Assembly: GCF_017498085.1 (NCBI RefSeq)
Contig: NZ_JAGBKM010000004.1
Location: 62,001 to 126,000, forward strand
DNA length: 64,000 bases
Source of the DNA: Psychrobacter coccoides
Lineage (GTDB): Bacteria; Pseudomonadota; Gammaproteobacteria; Pseudomonadales; Moraxellaceae
Reading direction: 5' to 3'
Shown here: positions 28,839-40,684 of the stretch, piece after piece
Layout of the letters: the number at the start of each line of letters is the position of its first letter
How positions within the stretch are numbered: position 1 is the stretch's first letter
Made by a program: the position numbers and the translations under genes
The notes under the pieces: model-generated
The model's database searches: none
What the model was told of the DNA's origin: nothing
Seen by the model: the letters and a program-made list of their open reading frames with translations, nothing else

Positions 28839-29478
28839 AAACCTCAATCGCTTCTGTTATCTCGTTAAACACGTGTGCTGTCTGATCCATCAAGACGATA
28901 CCAATATCGCAGTTACGCTTAATGTCACCAATATTATGCGACACTATCAAAAACCCTGCTTGCTCACGGCGAGCGGCGAGAATGGCCTCGCTGCGCTTAC
29001 GAAAAGCAGCATCACCGACAGCGCCAGCCTCATCGAGCATATAATAATCAAAATCAAACGCTAAGCTTAAACCAAAAGTTAAGCGTGCCTTCATCCCTGA
29101 CGAGTAACTTTTGACCGGCATGTCAAAGTAATTACCGATATCTGCAAACGCTTCGACAAAACGAATTTTTTCATCAATATAGGCACCGCTAGAGTACAGA
29201 CGACATACAAAGCGCACGTTTTGGCGACCCGTCAAACTGCCTTGGAAACCACCTGCCACGCCTACTGGCCAAGAGATCGTGGAGTCAGTAATGATCTCCC
29301 CATGATCTGGCTCATCAAGTCCGCAGATAATACGCAGCAAGGTGGACTTGCCTGCGCCATTACGACCCAACAGACCCACACTTTGTTTATCACCAATGGT
29401 CAGGTTTAAATCTTTAAATAGATAATGCCGACCCTGCTTGGTCATAAATGACTTGGAGATGTTTTTAATTTCAATCAT
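28807..29478 (-). CDS. kpsT: Capsule ABC transporter ATP-binding protein, KpsT-like
   Basis: ATPase of the group-2 capsule exporter. Walker A is GLLGRNGAGKSTLL (G38 to about T46), the signature is YSSGMKARLTFGLSLAF and Walker B is YYMLDEA, followed by the switch histidine in VSHN. The LDEAGAVGD sequence after Walker B and the small size (223 residues) are characteristic of KpsT/CtrD proteins. It pairs with kpsM, 62 bp upstream. Confidence 0.92.
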   Translation of the reverse strand: MIEIKNISKSFMTKQGRHYLFKDLNLTIGDKQSVGLLGRNGAGKSTLLRIICGLDEPDHGEIITDSTISWPVGVAGGFQGSLTGRQNVRFVCRLYSSGAYIDEKIRFVEAFADIGNYFDMPVKSYSSGMKARLTFGLSLAFDFDYYMLDEAGAVGDAAFRKRSEAILAARREQAGFLIVSHNIGDIKRNCDIGIVLMDQTAHVFNEITEAIEVYEEHVHKAKK

Positions 29479-29540
29479 TTATCTGCCATAAATTAAAGCC
29501 AACCAACATGAATAAAAACGCTGATAAAATCGTAAATCAC

Positions 29541-30404
29541 TTATTTAGAACGTATTAAATCTCTCTCTACCGCTTTATAAATAAGGAGCCCTAAAAAGTT
29601 AACAGCTATCGTCCACTCTAAAAAATATCCAATATCGATATGATAAGCAGGGTAGTTTGGTGCTAAAGCATGGCGCATTAACTCAATATTATGAATAAAT
29701 GGGTTATATAATAAATAACTAAAATAGGGCTCAGGAATGATATGAATAGAGTAAATAATACCTGAAGCAAAATATAAAATCGTAAATACTAAACTAATAA
29801 TTTTGCTAATCTCGCCCCCATAGTAACCCACTACCATCATAATAAGGGCCAAGCCAAAACCAAATAAAAACAAGGTAATCCAGCAAAATAGCACTATATG
29901 TAGTTGGGCAAAGCTGATGGGAATACCAATAAAAAACAATATCGCTAGTAAGAGTACAAAGGTAAAAAAGTAAATAATAAGCTCTAAAAAGGAGCGCGCA
30001 ATAATCACATCAATATGACGTACAGAACGGTACATCAACAAGCCTTGATTGGCTTCAACAGCGCCCAAAGAACGTGTCGCAATAGTACTCATCATACGAA
30101 ACGGCACTAAGCCTGCGACCAAAAATAGCATATAGTCTATTCCTGGCATGACTCGAGTCATGATAGTGCCAAATATAATCAAATAAATGGCCACTTGAAA
30201 CATGATTTCGAGCGGCGCCCACAGATAGCCCAAGCGATAACCGCCAAAGCGTGTTTGTAACTCACGCATCAGCAACGCATGAAACGCCGCACCCATGACT
30301 TTGAGGCCACTACGGTGCTTGATAGGACGATACGGAGGCAACTCTACAGACATGGCATACAGAACTTCACTAAAAATAGCCCCTATGATAAGTAAGCGGG
30401 ACAT
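29541..30404 (-). CDS. kpsM: Capsule ABC transporter permease, KpsM-like
   Basis: Membrane subunit of the capsule exporter (ABC-2 type). About six hydrophobic segments follow LMRELQTRFGGYRLGYLWAP, the conserved cytoplasmic entry motif of KpsM. The C-terminus (YNPFIHNIELMRHALAPNY) is also typical. The frame begins at ATG 30404, but an ATG at 30353 (MSVELPPYRPIK) gives 270 residues, nearer the family length of about 258. Neither has a clear ribosome site. It is the first gene of the kps cluster; its promoter should lie in 30405-30556. Confidence 0.9.
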   Translation of the reverse strand: MSRLLIIGAIFSEVLYAMSVELPPYRPIKHRSGLKVMGAAFHALLMRELQTRFGGYRLGYLWAPLEIMFQVAIYLIIFGTIMTRVMPGIDYMLFLVAGLVPFRMMSTIATRSLGAVEANQGLLMYRSVRHIDVIIARSFLELIIYFFTFVLLLAILFFIGIPISFAQLHIVLFCWITLFLFGFGLALIMMVVGYYGGEISKIISLVFTILYFASGIIYSIHIIPEPYFSYLLYNPFIHNIELMRHALAPNYPAYHIDIGYFLEWTIAVNFLGLLIYKAVERDLIRSK

Positions 30405-30556
30405 AAGTTACAACAATTAATCTGTGAGCAAGCAGATAAACCTATGATTTAGCAAGAAATGAGCAAACTTAGCCGCTATATTTTAAGCGCTCTAGCGACT
30501 TTTATCGTCTATCGTGCAATAGGAAAGTGGTTATTTTAACCCATTTATGACAGGCA

Positions 30557-30588
30557 AAAAAAAACCAATCATAATAGATTGGCTTTTT
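30557..30588 (-). terminator. Rho-independent terminator after tRNA-Met
   Basis: GCCAATC/GATTGGT stem on the minus strand with a short AT loop and a run of T residues, 25 bp beyond the tRNA 3' end. Confidence 0.8.
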
Positions 30589-30612
30589 AAAACTGATAAG
30601 TTTTATGGTATA

Positions 30613-30689
30613 TGGTGGCGATGAAGAGACTTGAACTCTTGACCTCACGATTATGAGTCGTGCGCTCTAACCAGCTGAGCTACATCGCC
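30613..30689 (-). tRNA. tRNA-Met (CAU), elongator type
   Basis: A 77-nt cloverleaf with an encoded CCA end. The acceptor stem GGCGATG pairs with CATCGCC, the D arm is GCTC/GAGC, and the anticodon stem CACGA/TCGTG carries loop CTCATAA (anticodon CAU). The T arm is AAGAG/CTCTT with loop TTCAAGT. The paired first base and the resemblance to the E. coli elongator tRNA-Met indicate elongator, not initiator; a tRNA-Ile2 with modified CAU is a less likely alternative. Confidence 0.95.
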
Positions 30690-30703
30690 ATTTAAGGCTC
30701 GGT

Positions 30704-30732
30704 ATAATACCGATAGAGGTGGGTATCGTCAA
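30704..30732 (-). promoter_or_regulatory. Sigma-70 promoter of tRNA-Met
   Basis: On the minus strand TTGACG (30732-30727) and TATTAT (30709-30704) are separated by exactly 17 bp, placing the start a few bases before the tRNA. This is the cleanest promoter in the window. Confidence 0.8.
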
Positions 30733-30779
30733 CCCCTAATTTGGTTTTTTTGCAAAAAATGTGCATTTTATGCCAATTC

Positions 30780-30801
30780 TTGGTCATATAGGTATGACCA
30801 A
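30780..30801 (-). terminator. Stem-loop downstream of RNase P RNA, possible terminator
   Basis: Perfect 9-bp inverted repeat TTGGTCATA/TATGACCAA with a four-base loop, 27 bp past the RNase P RNA 3' end. It lacks an immediate T tract, so termination is only probable; a T run comes about 20 bases later. Confidence 0.4.
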
Positions 30802-30827
30802 CCACAAAAACACATCATAAAAACAAA

Positions 30828-31177
<350 letters not shown>

Positions 31178-31184
31178 GGGCGCT

Positions 31185-31213
31185 AGTATAGCAAATCTTG
31201 CGCCGACTGGCAT
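31185..31213 (-). promoter_or_regulatory. Probable rnpB promoter
   Basis: On the minus strand TATACT (31190-31185) is a good -10 box, seven bases before the predicted RNA 5' end. ATGCCA, about 17 bp further upstream, is an acceptable -35. Confidence 0.55.
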
Positions 31214-31242
31214 ATGAATTTAGAAATTATTTTAATACTCAG

Positions 31243-31503
<261 letters not shown>

Positions 31504-31563
31504 TTAGTTGGTTTATGAATCATGCTATAAAACACACCCATCCGACTGACGATATCTGACCCT

Positions 31564-32139
<576 letters not shown>

Positions 32140-32272
32140 TCAAACTTAACACTGATCTGCTACATTTGTCATAATGGCTACTTCTATATATCTGTCAGCG
32201 CCTTTGCTACAATAGTCGGTTCGACTCATCAGATAACTGAGATGAGGAATCAGTCAGACAAGGACAGACACT

Positions 32273-32749
32273 ATGTCAAAGAAATCAAAAAAGCCTGACA
32301 ATCAAATCTGTGCCAACAAAAAGGCTCGTCATGAGTACTTTATCGAAGAGACCTTTGAAGCTGGGCTTGAATTGCAAGGTTGGGAAGTTAAATCCATTCG
32401 TGCTGGTAAAATGTCGATTACCGAGGCTTATATTATCTTTCGTAATAATGAGGCCTTTCTTTTTGGCGCCCATATTCAGCCGCTGATATCCAGCTCGACG
32501 CATGTCAGCCCTGACAGCACTCGTACTCGCAAGCTGCTGCTCAATCGCCGTGAAATCGATAAGCTTTATGGTGCAGTCAATCAAAAAGGCTATGCCTGCG
32601 TGCCATTGTCTTGCTACTGGAAGCGCTCGATGGTGAAGTGCCAAATTGCGCTTGCTGTCGGTAAAAAGCAGCATGACAAACGCAAGACCATTAAAGAGCG
32701 TGACTGGCAACGCGATAAGCAGCGTGGTTTTAAACAGCATTTAGACTAA
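32273..32749 (+). CDS. smpB: SsrA-binding protein SmpB
   Basis: tmRNA partner in trans-translation. The conserved sequence is clear: [35 protein letters not shown], then [19 protein letters not shown] and a basic C-terminal tail ([21 protein letters not shown]) that mimics mRNA in the ribosome. Length 158 is normal. It is followed 7 bp later by a 17-bp MITE-end-like sequence and then by a strong terminator. The tmRNA gene is not in this window. Confidence 0.96.
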   Translation: MSKKSKKPDNQICANKKARHEYFIEETFEAGLELQGWEVKSIRAGKMSITEAYIIFRNNEAFLFGAHIQPLISSSTHVSPDSTRTRKLLLNRREIDKLYGAVNQKGYACVPLSCYWKRSMVKCQIALAVGKKQHDKRKTIKERDWQRDKQRGFKQHLD

Positions 32750-32756
32750 ACCCAAT

Positions 32757-32773
32757 TAGGGTGTGTCCTCAAT
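32757..32773 (+). repeat. Solitary MITE end-like sequence
   Basis: TAGGGTGTGTCCTCAAT differs by one base from the element terminus found at 361, 45921 and 49865. No matching opposite end is near, so it may be the relic of a decayed copy. Confidence 0.5.
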
Positions 32774-32808
32774 AAGCACCTATAAATAATTGACGATAGT
32801 CTACAACG

Positions 32809-32848
32809 AAAACGGACGATTCAATTTAGGTTGAGTCGTCCGTTTTTT
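32809..32848 (+). terminator. Rho-independent terminator after smpB
   Basis: AAAACGGACGA pairs with TCGTCCGTTTT around an AT-rich loop, followed by T residues. Confidence 0.85.
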
Positions 32849-33133
32849 ATGAGAGATACTGATTAAGGGGCTATAGGGTCTTGTTTAACAGCGTTTGCTG
32901 TAGATATGAATATGTTGGCCCATAATAGCTCGTGCTGAATAAAGCTATCACGCCTACTAAAACCTGCGACCGGTATAAACCCCAGAATATTATCTTACGC
33001 TATCAATAACTTATCGCTACCTGAAGGCAATTCATGTTAAGATGAGCGGTTTTTGAAGGTATGGAAGATTTCCCATCTTTATCTTGCAAAAATCAAAAAT
33101 ATACAGCCACATTTTTAGCCAATAGGTCCGCTC

Positions 33134-35566
33134 ATGTCTGCCGATACCATCGCTCGCACCGCTTTTAAACAAGGCATCAAGCCTCTATACGATTATGACA
33201 AACATTGGGCAAGCTGCTATGAGCCTGCGCCCTACTTGCCGATGAGCCGTGCTGAGATGGATGCACTCGGTTGGGATGCCTGCGATATCATCATCATCTC
33301 CGGTGATGCGTATGTCGACCATCCCAGCTTTGGTATGGCGATTATTGGACGCTTGCTTGAATCACAAGGCTTTCGTGTCGGTATCATCGCTCAGCCTGAC
33401 TGGAAAAGTAAAGACGCCTTTATGGCGCTTGGCAAGCCCGTCTACGCTTATGGTGTAACAGCCGGCAATATGGACAGTATGATCAACCGCTATACCGCTG
33501 ATCGCAAGATTCGTAGCGATGACGCTTACTCTCCAGGAAACGTGGCCGATAAACGTCCTGACCGCGCCGCTATCGTTTATAGTCAGCGCTGCCGTGAGGC
33601 TTATCCTGATGTGCCAATCATCCTAGGCGGTATCGAAGGCAGTTTGCGCCGTATTGCGCATTATGACTATTGGTCAGATAAGGTACGCCGCAGCATCTTG
33701 CTTGACTCTCGTGCCGATGTCTTATTATACGGTAATGCCGAGCGTGCCATCGTCGATGTGGTACATGGTCTATCAAAAGGCTATACCTTTGAGCAGATGA
33801 GTAAATTACGTGGCACCGCTTATTTGCTAACGCCAAGCCGTCGTCACTGGCAAGCGGATATGACCGAAGTGGCCAGCAACGATGTCGATACGGTCGGCCG
33901 TGTTGATCCTATTATTAATCCGTATGTCATGACTGAAGATGTTGATAGCTGTCAGATTGAACAAGATCGCCCCACTCAAACGCCAAATCAAAGCTCGTTT
34001 TCGTCACAATACCAAGGCTTTGTCGCAGAGCCGGTCACCAATAAAATCCTTAATGCCGAGCAAGTCAACGACGATACTCAAGTGGTCCAGTTGCGAGGTT
34101 TTGACGACACAGCCTACAAACCCAAAACCGCACGCAAATATAAGCTTAAGCTGCCAGCTCGTGATAAAACAGTGATTCGTCTGCCAGATTACGAGCAGGT
34201 CAAATCTGACCCTGTGCTTTATGCGCACGCCAGCCGTATCCTGCATCTTGAGACCAACCCTGGTAATGCTCGTGCGCTGGTGCAGCGTCATGGTAGCGGC
34301 GCTGGTAACTCACACACGGCAATCGATGTCTGGCTCAACCCACCACCGATTCCACTCTCAACTGAAGAGATGGATTATGTGTTTGACCTGCCATACGCTC
34401 GCTTGCCCCATCCAAGCTATGGCGATGCACGCATCCCCGCCTTTGATATGATTAAATTCTCTGTCAACATCATGCGTGGCTGTTTTGGTGGTTGTACCTT
34501 TTGCTCCATCACCGAGCACGAAGGGCGTATTATTCAAAACCGCTCAGAGGACTCTATCCTGCGTGAGGTTGAAGCCATTCGTGATACCGCACCCAACTTT
34601 ACCGGCGTCATCTCAGACTTGGGCGGGCCGACAGCCAATATGTATCGTCTTAACTGTAAAGATGAAACCATTGAAAAAAATTGCCGCAAACCCTCTTGTG
34701 TCTATCCTGATGTCTGCGAAAACCTCATTACCGATCACAGCAATCTGACTCAACTGTATCGTAAAGCCCGTGATATTAATGGCGTGAAAAAAATCCTTAT
34801 CGCCTCTGGCCTGCGTTATGACTTAGCGGTAAAAGACCCTGAATACGTCAAAGAGCTGGTCAGCCATCATGTCGGTGGTTATCTCAAAATTGCTCCTGAG
34901 CACTCCGAAGAAGGTGTACTGGCAAAAATGATGAAGCCTGGCATGGGCAGCTATGACAAATTCAAGGCCATGTTTGAGCAATACAGCCAAGAGGCAGGTA
35001 AAGAGCAATACCTCATCCCTTACTTTATTGCCGCTCATCCAGGCACCACTGATGAAGACATGATGAACCTAGCGCTTTGGCTAAAACGTAATGGCTATCG
35101 TGCCGATCAGGTGCAGGCGTTTTATCCTAGCCCGATGGCGACCGCAACCACCATGTATCACACCCATAAAGATCCACTACATAAGGTCAGCCGCAGTGAA
35201 GGCGATATGGATATCGTTAAGTCGGGCAAGCAGCGTAAACTGCACAAAGCCTTTTTACGCTTCCATGATCCCAAAAACTGGGCGTTACTACGTCAAGCAC
35301 TAAAAGATATGGGACGCAGTGATTTGATTGGTAAAAATCGAGGCTGCCTGATACCGCCCTTTAATGCGCATTTAGAAGGTCGTGATGCCGCGCAGGGCAG
35401 CTATCGCTCGGCACGCAAAAAGAACAGTCGTATCGGCAACGACTCAGTCAAGCGTAGCAATGGCGCAGCCAATAACAATATGGCTAGCAAAAAAACTAAA
35501 AAAAGAGTGAGCAAAGGCAATTTCCAAACTCAGCATACTGGCCTGCCCCCACGCAAAACCAAGTAG
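33134..35566 (+). CDS. ygiQ: YgiQ-family radical SAM protein
   Basis: Large radical SAM enzyme (810 residues) of the UPF0313/YgiQ family, substrate unknown. The N-terminal part has the cobalamin-domain-like start typical of YgiQ ([51 protein letters not shown]). The radical SAM site is [19 protein letters not shown] (C450, C454, C457), followed by [11 protein letters not shown] and the [15 protein letters not shown] region. The C-terminus is lysine-rich and low-complexity. A non-conserved insert lies around residues 275-330. It is monocistronic, with a terminator at 35601. Confidence 0.92.
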   Translation: MSADTIARTAFKQGIKPLYDYDKHWASCYEPAPYLPMSRAEMDALGWDACDIIIISGDAYVDHPSFGMAIIGRLLESQGFRVGIIAQPDWKSKDAFMALGKPVYAYGVTAGNMDSMINRYTADRKIRSDDAYSPGNVADKRPDRAAIVYSQRCREAYPDVPIILGGIEGSLRRIAHYDYWSDKVRRSILLDSRADVLLYGNAERAIVDVVHGLSKGYTFEQMSKLRGTAYLLTPSRRHWQADMTEVASNDVDTVGRVDPIINPYVMTEDVDSCQIEQDRPTQTPNQSSFSSQYQGFVAEPVTNKILNAEQVNDDTQVVQLRGFDDTAYKPKTARKYKLKLPARDKTVIRLPDYEQVKSDPVLYAHASRILHLETNPGNARALVQRHGSGAGNSHTAIDVWLNPPPIPLSTEEMDYVFDLPYARLPHPSYGDARIPAFDMIKFSVNIMRGCFGGCTFCSITEHEGRIIQNRSEDSILREVEAIRDTAPNFTGVISDLGGPTANMYRLNCKDETIEKNCRKPSCVYPDVCENLITDHSNLTQLYRKARDINGVKKILIASGLRYDLAVKDPEYVKELVSHHVGGYLKIAPEHSEEGVLAKMMKPGMGSYDKFKAMFEQYSQEAGKEQYLIPYFIAAHPGTTDEDMMNLALWLKRNGYRADQVQAFYPSPMATATTMYHTHKDPLHKVSRSEGDMDIVKSGKQRKLHKAFLRFHDPKNWALLRQALKDMGRSDLIGKNRGCLIPPFNAHLEGRDAAQGSYRSARKKNSRIGNDSVKRSNGAANNNMASKKTKKRVSKGNFQTQHTGLPPRKTK

Positions 35567-35600
35567 CCTAACTGACTTATTAGCGTAGAAATAAGCTTTT

Positions 35601-35640
35601 AAAAGCGTACATCGGCCATTAGTCTATGTGCGCTTTTTTT
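35601..35640 (+). terminator. Rho-independent terminator after ygiQ
   Basis: AAAAGCG.ACAT pairs with ATGTGCGCTTTT and is followed by a T run, 34 bp beyond the stop. Confidence 0.8.
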
Positions 35641-35856
35641 CATTTAGCTCATCTATTAGTTGAACTGCTCTCACGTCTAAATCAGAGGTAATAGACCATA
35701 TTAAAACCACATCTGTCGGTTTTTAAGTAACGACACTAACAGCTAACAAACAATTTCTAACATTGAGCAGCCGTCATTTTGGTTATTATATCGTCAGATG
35801 CTTAGCGCATCGTCAAAAACAACGACATGATCATTTTTATCCTTTTGGAGACTGCT

Positions 35857-36264
35857 ATGAATACTTTAACCAAATTGGCAACTGCATTACCCGCCCTTGC
35901 CCTGCTTAGTGCCTGTGCTACCACAGCGCCTATTGCCCCAACCACCCCTACTGAAACTATGCCAGATTCAGCGTATGATCGCATGGCACCAGCGCCTTAT
36001 ACCTGTACTGATGACAGTCAAATCTTGGCAAAGCAGTCTATCAATAAACAACAAGCCACAATCACTGCCACTGTGCCTCAGCTAGGTTGGGATCAGCAAA
36101 ACGTCATCTTAAATGGCGGCGTAGAAGGCGATACTGCCAGCTATGTCAATGACTCTAATCCAGATATTATCTACGCTTGGCACATGAAAGAAGACCAAGG
36201 TATCTTGGCTATGAAGTGGGCTAATGGTAAAGAGTATCAAGTCAACTGTCAGATAGGCAGATAG
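35857..36264 (+). CDS. Small lipoprotein, possibly MliC-like lysozyme inhibitor
   Basis: A 135-residue lipoprotein: signal peptide with lipobox LLSAC (C20), then a Thr/Pro-rich spacer. A small domain starts PYTCTDDSQI and ends GKEYQVNCQIG, so two cysteines bracket it as in MliC/C-type lysozyme inhibitors (YTC at the start, one Cys at the end). The diagnostic SGxxY signature of MliC is not evident, so this is only a resemblance. GGAG lies six bases before the chosen ATG; the frame extends ten codons upstream without support. A terminator follows at 36298. Confidence 0.7.
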   Translation: MNTLTKLATALPALALLSACATTAPIAPTTPTETMPDSAYDRMAPAPYTCTDDSQILAKQSINKQQATITATVPQLGWDQQNVILNGGVEGDTASYVNDSNPDIIYAWHMKEDQGILAMKWANGKEYQVNCQIGR

Positions 36265-36297
36265 TCGATCTATTACTAAGATGTATAACATTAAGAT

Positions 36298-36327
36298 AAA
36301 CAGTCATTGGTTATGGCTGTTTTTTTG
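36298..36327 (+). terminator. Rho-independent terminator after the lipoprotein gene
   Basis: AAACAGTCAT pairs with ATGGCTGTTT, allowing one G-U pair, and a T run follows. Confidence 0.75.
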
Positions 36328-36426
36328 TCTGTCTTATAAGACTAGAGAAGCCATGAAAAAGCTGTCAAAATAGCGTTTATCTTATATAACGCACGATTTA
36401 TGATCGATAGCAAAAAGGATGTGTCA

Positions 36427-36951
36427 ATGAGCAATCGCTTGATAAGAATGATAATAATAACGACAGCAAGCATGTGGGCGTTAACAGGCTGCGCTGAAGA
36501 TCCTAAGCCGGCTACAGAGACAGCCGTTGCAGAGTCGGCATCACAGCCGTCAGCGACGATTAAAACCATTGATTGGTCTGTCATTAAGAGCGATGAACCT
36601 GCTGCTAATCTTGCTAACTACGACTATCCATTTGCGATAGACAGTCAAAATGTACAAGATTATGCAGAGTACTTCAAAGTAGATGATGCAACTGCTCAAC
36701 ACAATCTAACGGTCAGCATGGCTAGCAACGAAGCCCTGTCAAAAGTGCTCGATCAGGTCAGTGACAGCTATACCTCGCATGAGCTGACTGACGGCGAAGA
36801 TATGACCCTTGTCATTCATACTACGTCTGACGTCGCTGCCAGCAGCTATGACTATGTGTTGGCTGATGACTTTGCTAAAGGGTTGGTGCTGCCGATTGTG
36901 ATTCAGCCGGAGGGGGTGAAAGGTGAGGTTGAAAAAGACGACGAGTTGTAG
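36427..36951 (+). CDS. Lipoprotein of unknown function
   Basis: A 174-residue protein with a signal peptide ending in lipobox ALTGC (C22), then an Ala/Glu/Ser/Thr-rich spacer and an acidic domain (from about residue 46, IDWSVIKSDEPAANL). The C-terminus (VEKDDEL) is acidic. I recognise no family. AAGGAT lies well placed before the chosen ATG, favouring it over the upstream frame start at 36400. It sits just upstream of a REP hairpin and the RAYT gene, a frequent location for accessory lipoproteins. Confidence 0.7.
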   Translation: MSNRLIRMIIITTASMWALTGCAEDPKPATETAVAESASQPSATIKTIDWSVIKSDEPAANLANYDYPFAIDSQNVQDYAEYFKVDDATAQHNLTVSMASNEALSKVLDQVSDSYTSHELTDGEDMTLVIHTTSDVAASSYDYVLADDFAKGLVLPIVIQPEGVKGEVEKDDEL

Positions 36952-36962
36952 GAGCTTAAATG

Positions 36963-36984
36963 TAGGGTGCGCCTCGCGCACCTA
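36963..36984. repeat. REP palindrome 1, upstream of the RAYT gene
   Basis: TAGGGTGCGCCTCGCGCACC, then TA: a GGTGCGC/GCGCACC hairpin with a three-base loop. The same core recurs at 37594, 37719, 38323 and 38443. Confidence 0.8.
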
Positions 36985-37013
36985 TTAAAAATGAAAAATA
37001 AGCAGGAAGTAAA

Positions 37014-37568
37014 ATGTCCAAATATATTCGCTCTTACACACAAGGCGCTTTTTATTTCTTTACATTGGTATCATATAATCGAAGAAAAATACTATACGAA
37101 GTTGACTTTCTCAAAGCATTTAAAAGTAGTATAAGACAAATCCAACATCAATATCCTTTCGAGATTATTGCGTGGGTACAATTACCTGACCATTTGCATT
37201 GTATCTGGAAAATGCCTGAAAATGATGCTGATTACAGTATGCGTTGGTCACAGATAAAACGCTTAACCACCCAAGCCTGTCCACAATACCAGTTATCAAT
37301 AGATGAGTTAAGCCATTCAAAGGTCAAAAGATATGAGAAAGGCATCTGGCAACGCCGGTTTTTTGAGCATCAAATAAGGGATGAAGCAGACTTTGTTAAG
37401 CATATGGATTATCTACATTACAACCCTGTTAAGCATGGCTTGGTTGAAAAGGTTGTAGATTGGCCATATTCGAGCTTTCATCGCTGCGTGAGACAGGGTT
37501 TTTATTCGGAAGATTGGGGTGGTAGTTCTATGGATTTCTCAAAGCATTTTTCGGATAAATTGGAGTAG
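37014..37568 (+). CDS. REP-associated tyrosine transposase (RAYT, Y1/IS200-like)
   Basis: Single-strand-acting HUH nuclease domesticated to mobilise or maintain REP sequences. The HUH pair is in LPDHLHCIW (H60, H62). The catalytic tyrosine is probably Y133 in MDYLHYNPVKHGLV, followed by the family sequence WPYSSFHRCV. The 184-residue length is right for a RAYT. The flanking DNA carries the expected GTAGGGTGCGC palindromes: one 30 bp upstream of the start and a REPIN-like pair beginning 24 bp downstream. The gene looks intact. Confidence 0.92.
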   Translation: MSKYIRSYTQGAFYFFTLVSYNRRKILYEVDFLKAFKSSIRQIQHQYPFEIIAWVQLPDHLHCIWKMPENDADYSMRWSQIKRLTTQACPQYQLSIDELSHSKVKRYEKGIWQRRFFEHQIRDEADFVKHMDYLHYNPVKHGLVEKVVDWPYSSFHRCVRQGFYSEDWGGSSMDFSKHFSDKLE

Positions 37569-37591
37569 CTTGTTCTTTATAGAATTAAAGA

Positions 37592-37741
37592 ATGGTAGGG
37601 TGCGCCCCGCGCACCAACGCATTTACACAAAATAATGATTAAAAACACCTATCTATAAAAAACTTTGAACATCAAACTATTTAATAAATAACGCTTTTAA
37701 TTCAAAATACATTTCTTAAGGGTGCGCTGGGCGCACCCTAC
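37592..37741. repeat. REPIN-like inverted REP pair 1
   Basis: Two REP hairpins in inverted orientation: GGTAGGGTGCGCCCCGCGCACC at the left in two halves around CCC, and GGTGCGCTGGGCGCACC with its TAC tail at the right. They are about 105 bp apart, and the AT-rich spacer resembles that of the second pair at 38321-38463. Confidence 0.8.
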
Positions 37742-37863
37742 TCGGCTTTCCATATACACTGGGGTGCGTCATTTTAAATAAAATTGAGGGCTGCTAGGTG
37801 CGACAAAGAAGTCTTAGCTAGTTATATATATTCATAATATATTGAAAAAATGAGACTCTCTTC

Positions 37864-38292
37864 CTAGAGTATGCCCCTAATACTTTTGAAACCTGTCATA
37901 GCACAAGCAGAATACATGTTCATGTATTGGCTTGTTCCTGGATGAATTACGGTAAATTGCTCGGTATGATAATCACCAGAATCAATAACGTCTCCGTTTG
38001 TACCATAGTATATATGGGACATTGCTTTTCCAGTTTCATTTCTACAGTCAAAAGCGAATTTGAAACTAGTAGAACTAACAACCATATTGTCAAATCTTAA
38101 ATTTGTTTTCTCTATGCCTCGCATTTTCACAAAAACAGTCACTATTTGAGCATTTCGATCAACTATTCTTAAGGTATTAACATTCATATAATGATCAATA
38201 CCATCTTTAGTCGTATCTATATAAAACCAATTATTGGCATTGGCTGAAAAAGTTATTAAACAAATTAATGAACCCTCAACTAATCTTTTCAT
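37864..38292 (-). CDS. Secreted adhesin-E-like protein
   Basis: A 142-residue exported protein: a short signal peptide ending SANA (about residue 19), then WFYIDTTKDGIDHYMNVNTLRIVDRNAQIVTVFVKM. This pattern of Trp-x-x-Ile, a Tyr-containing strand, and a V-rich strand matches the surface-adhesin protein E family fold. A later CRNETGK followed by YYGTNGDVIDSGDY also fits. Two further features are Cys residues near 79 and about 132. Function in adhesion is known only for Haemophilus protein E; here it is inferred. It is bracketed by two REPIN-like elements. Confidence 0.65.
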   Translation of the reverse strand: MKRLVEGSLICLITFSANANNWFYIDTTKDGIDHYMNVNTLRIVDRNAQIVTVFVKMRGIEKTNLRFDNMVVSSTSFKFAFDCRNETGKAMSHIYYGTNGDVIDSGDYHTEQFTVIHPGTSQYMNMYSACAMTGFKSIRGIL

Positions 38293-38320
38293 CCTATATC
38301 CTTAAAGATTTATTTAAATA

Positions 38321-38463
38321 TAGTAGGGTGCGCACCGACACATGAATATGAAGTAATAGACTAAAACACTTATTCGTGAAAATTACTCCAAGTCGAATTA
38401 TTTACAAAATAATATTTATAAATTCAAAATACGTTCCTTAATGTTGCACTGGGCGCACCCTAC
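38321..38463. repeat. REPIN-like inverted REP pair 2
   Basis: Left end GTAGGGTGCGCACCGACAC, right end TTGCACTGGGCGCACCCTAC, with an AT-rich spacer sharing AAAACAC, CTATTTA-type and TTCAAAATAC segments with pair 1. The outer REP arms are more degenerate than in pair 1. It ends 9 bp before the ligA stop codon, so it lies directly in the ligA 3' region. Confidence 0.75.
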
Positions 38464-38472
38464 CGCTTAAAC

Positions 38473-40551
<2,079 letters not shown>

Positions 40552-40624
40552 CTAGGCTATTTAAAGATATCGATATGATAGCAAGTTTATGCCTTCAGTT
40601 GGATAGCGAGGACGGCTTAGAAAC

Positions 40625-40654
40625 AAAAATAGCGTCAAAGATTGACGCTATTTA
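40625..40654 (-). terminator. Rho-independent terminator after zipA
   Basis: Perfect AATAGCGTCAA/TTGACGCTATT stem with a three-base loop and T residues following on the minus strand. It lies between zipA and ligA, so ligA probably has its own promoter. Confidence 0.8.
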
Positions 40655-40684
40655 TAGAAAAATACCTATCGATTTTTTGCTGAC

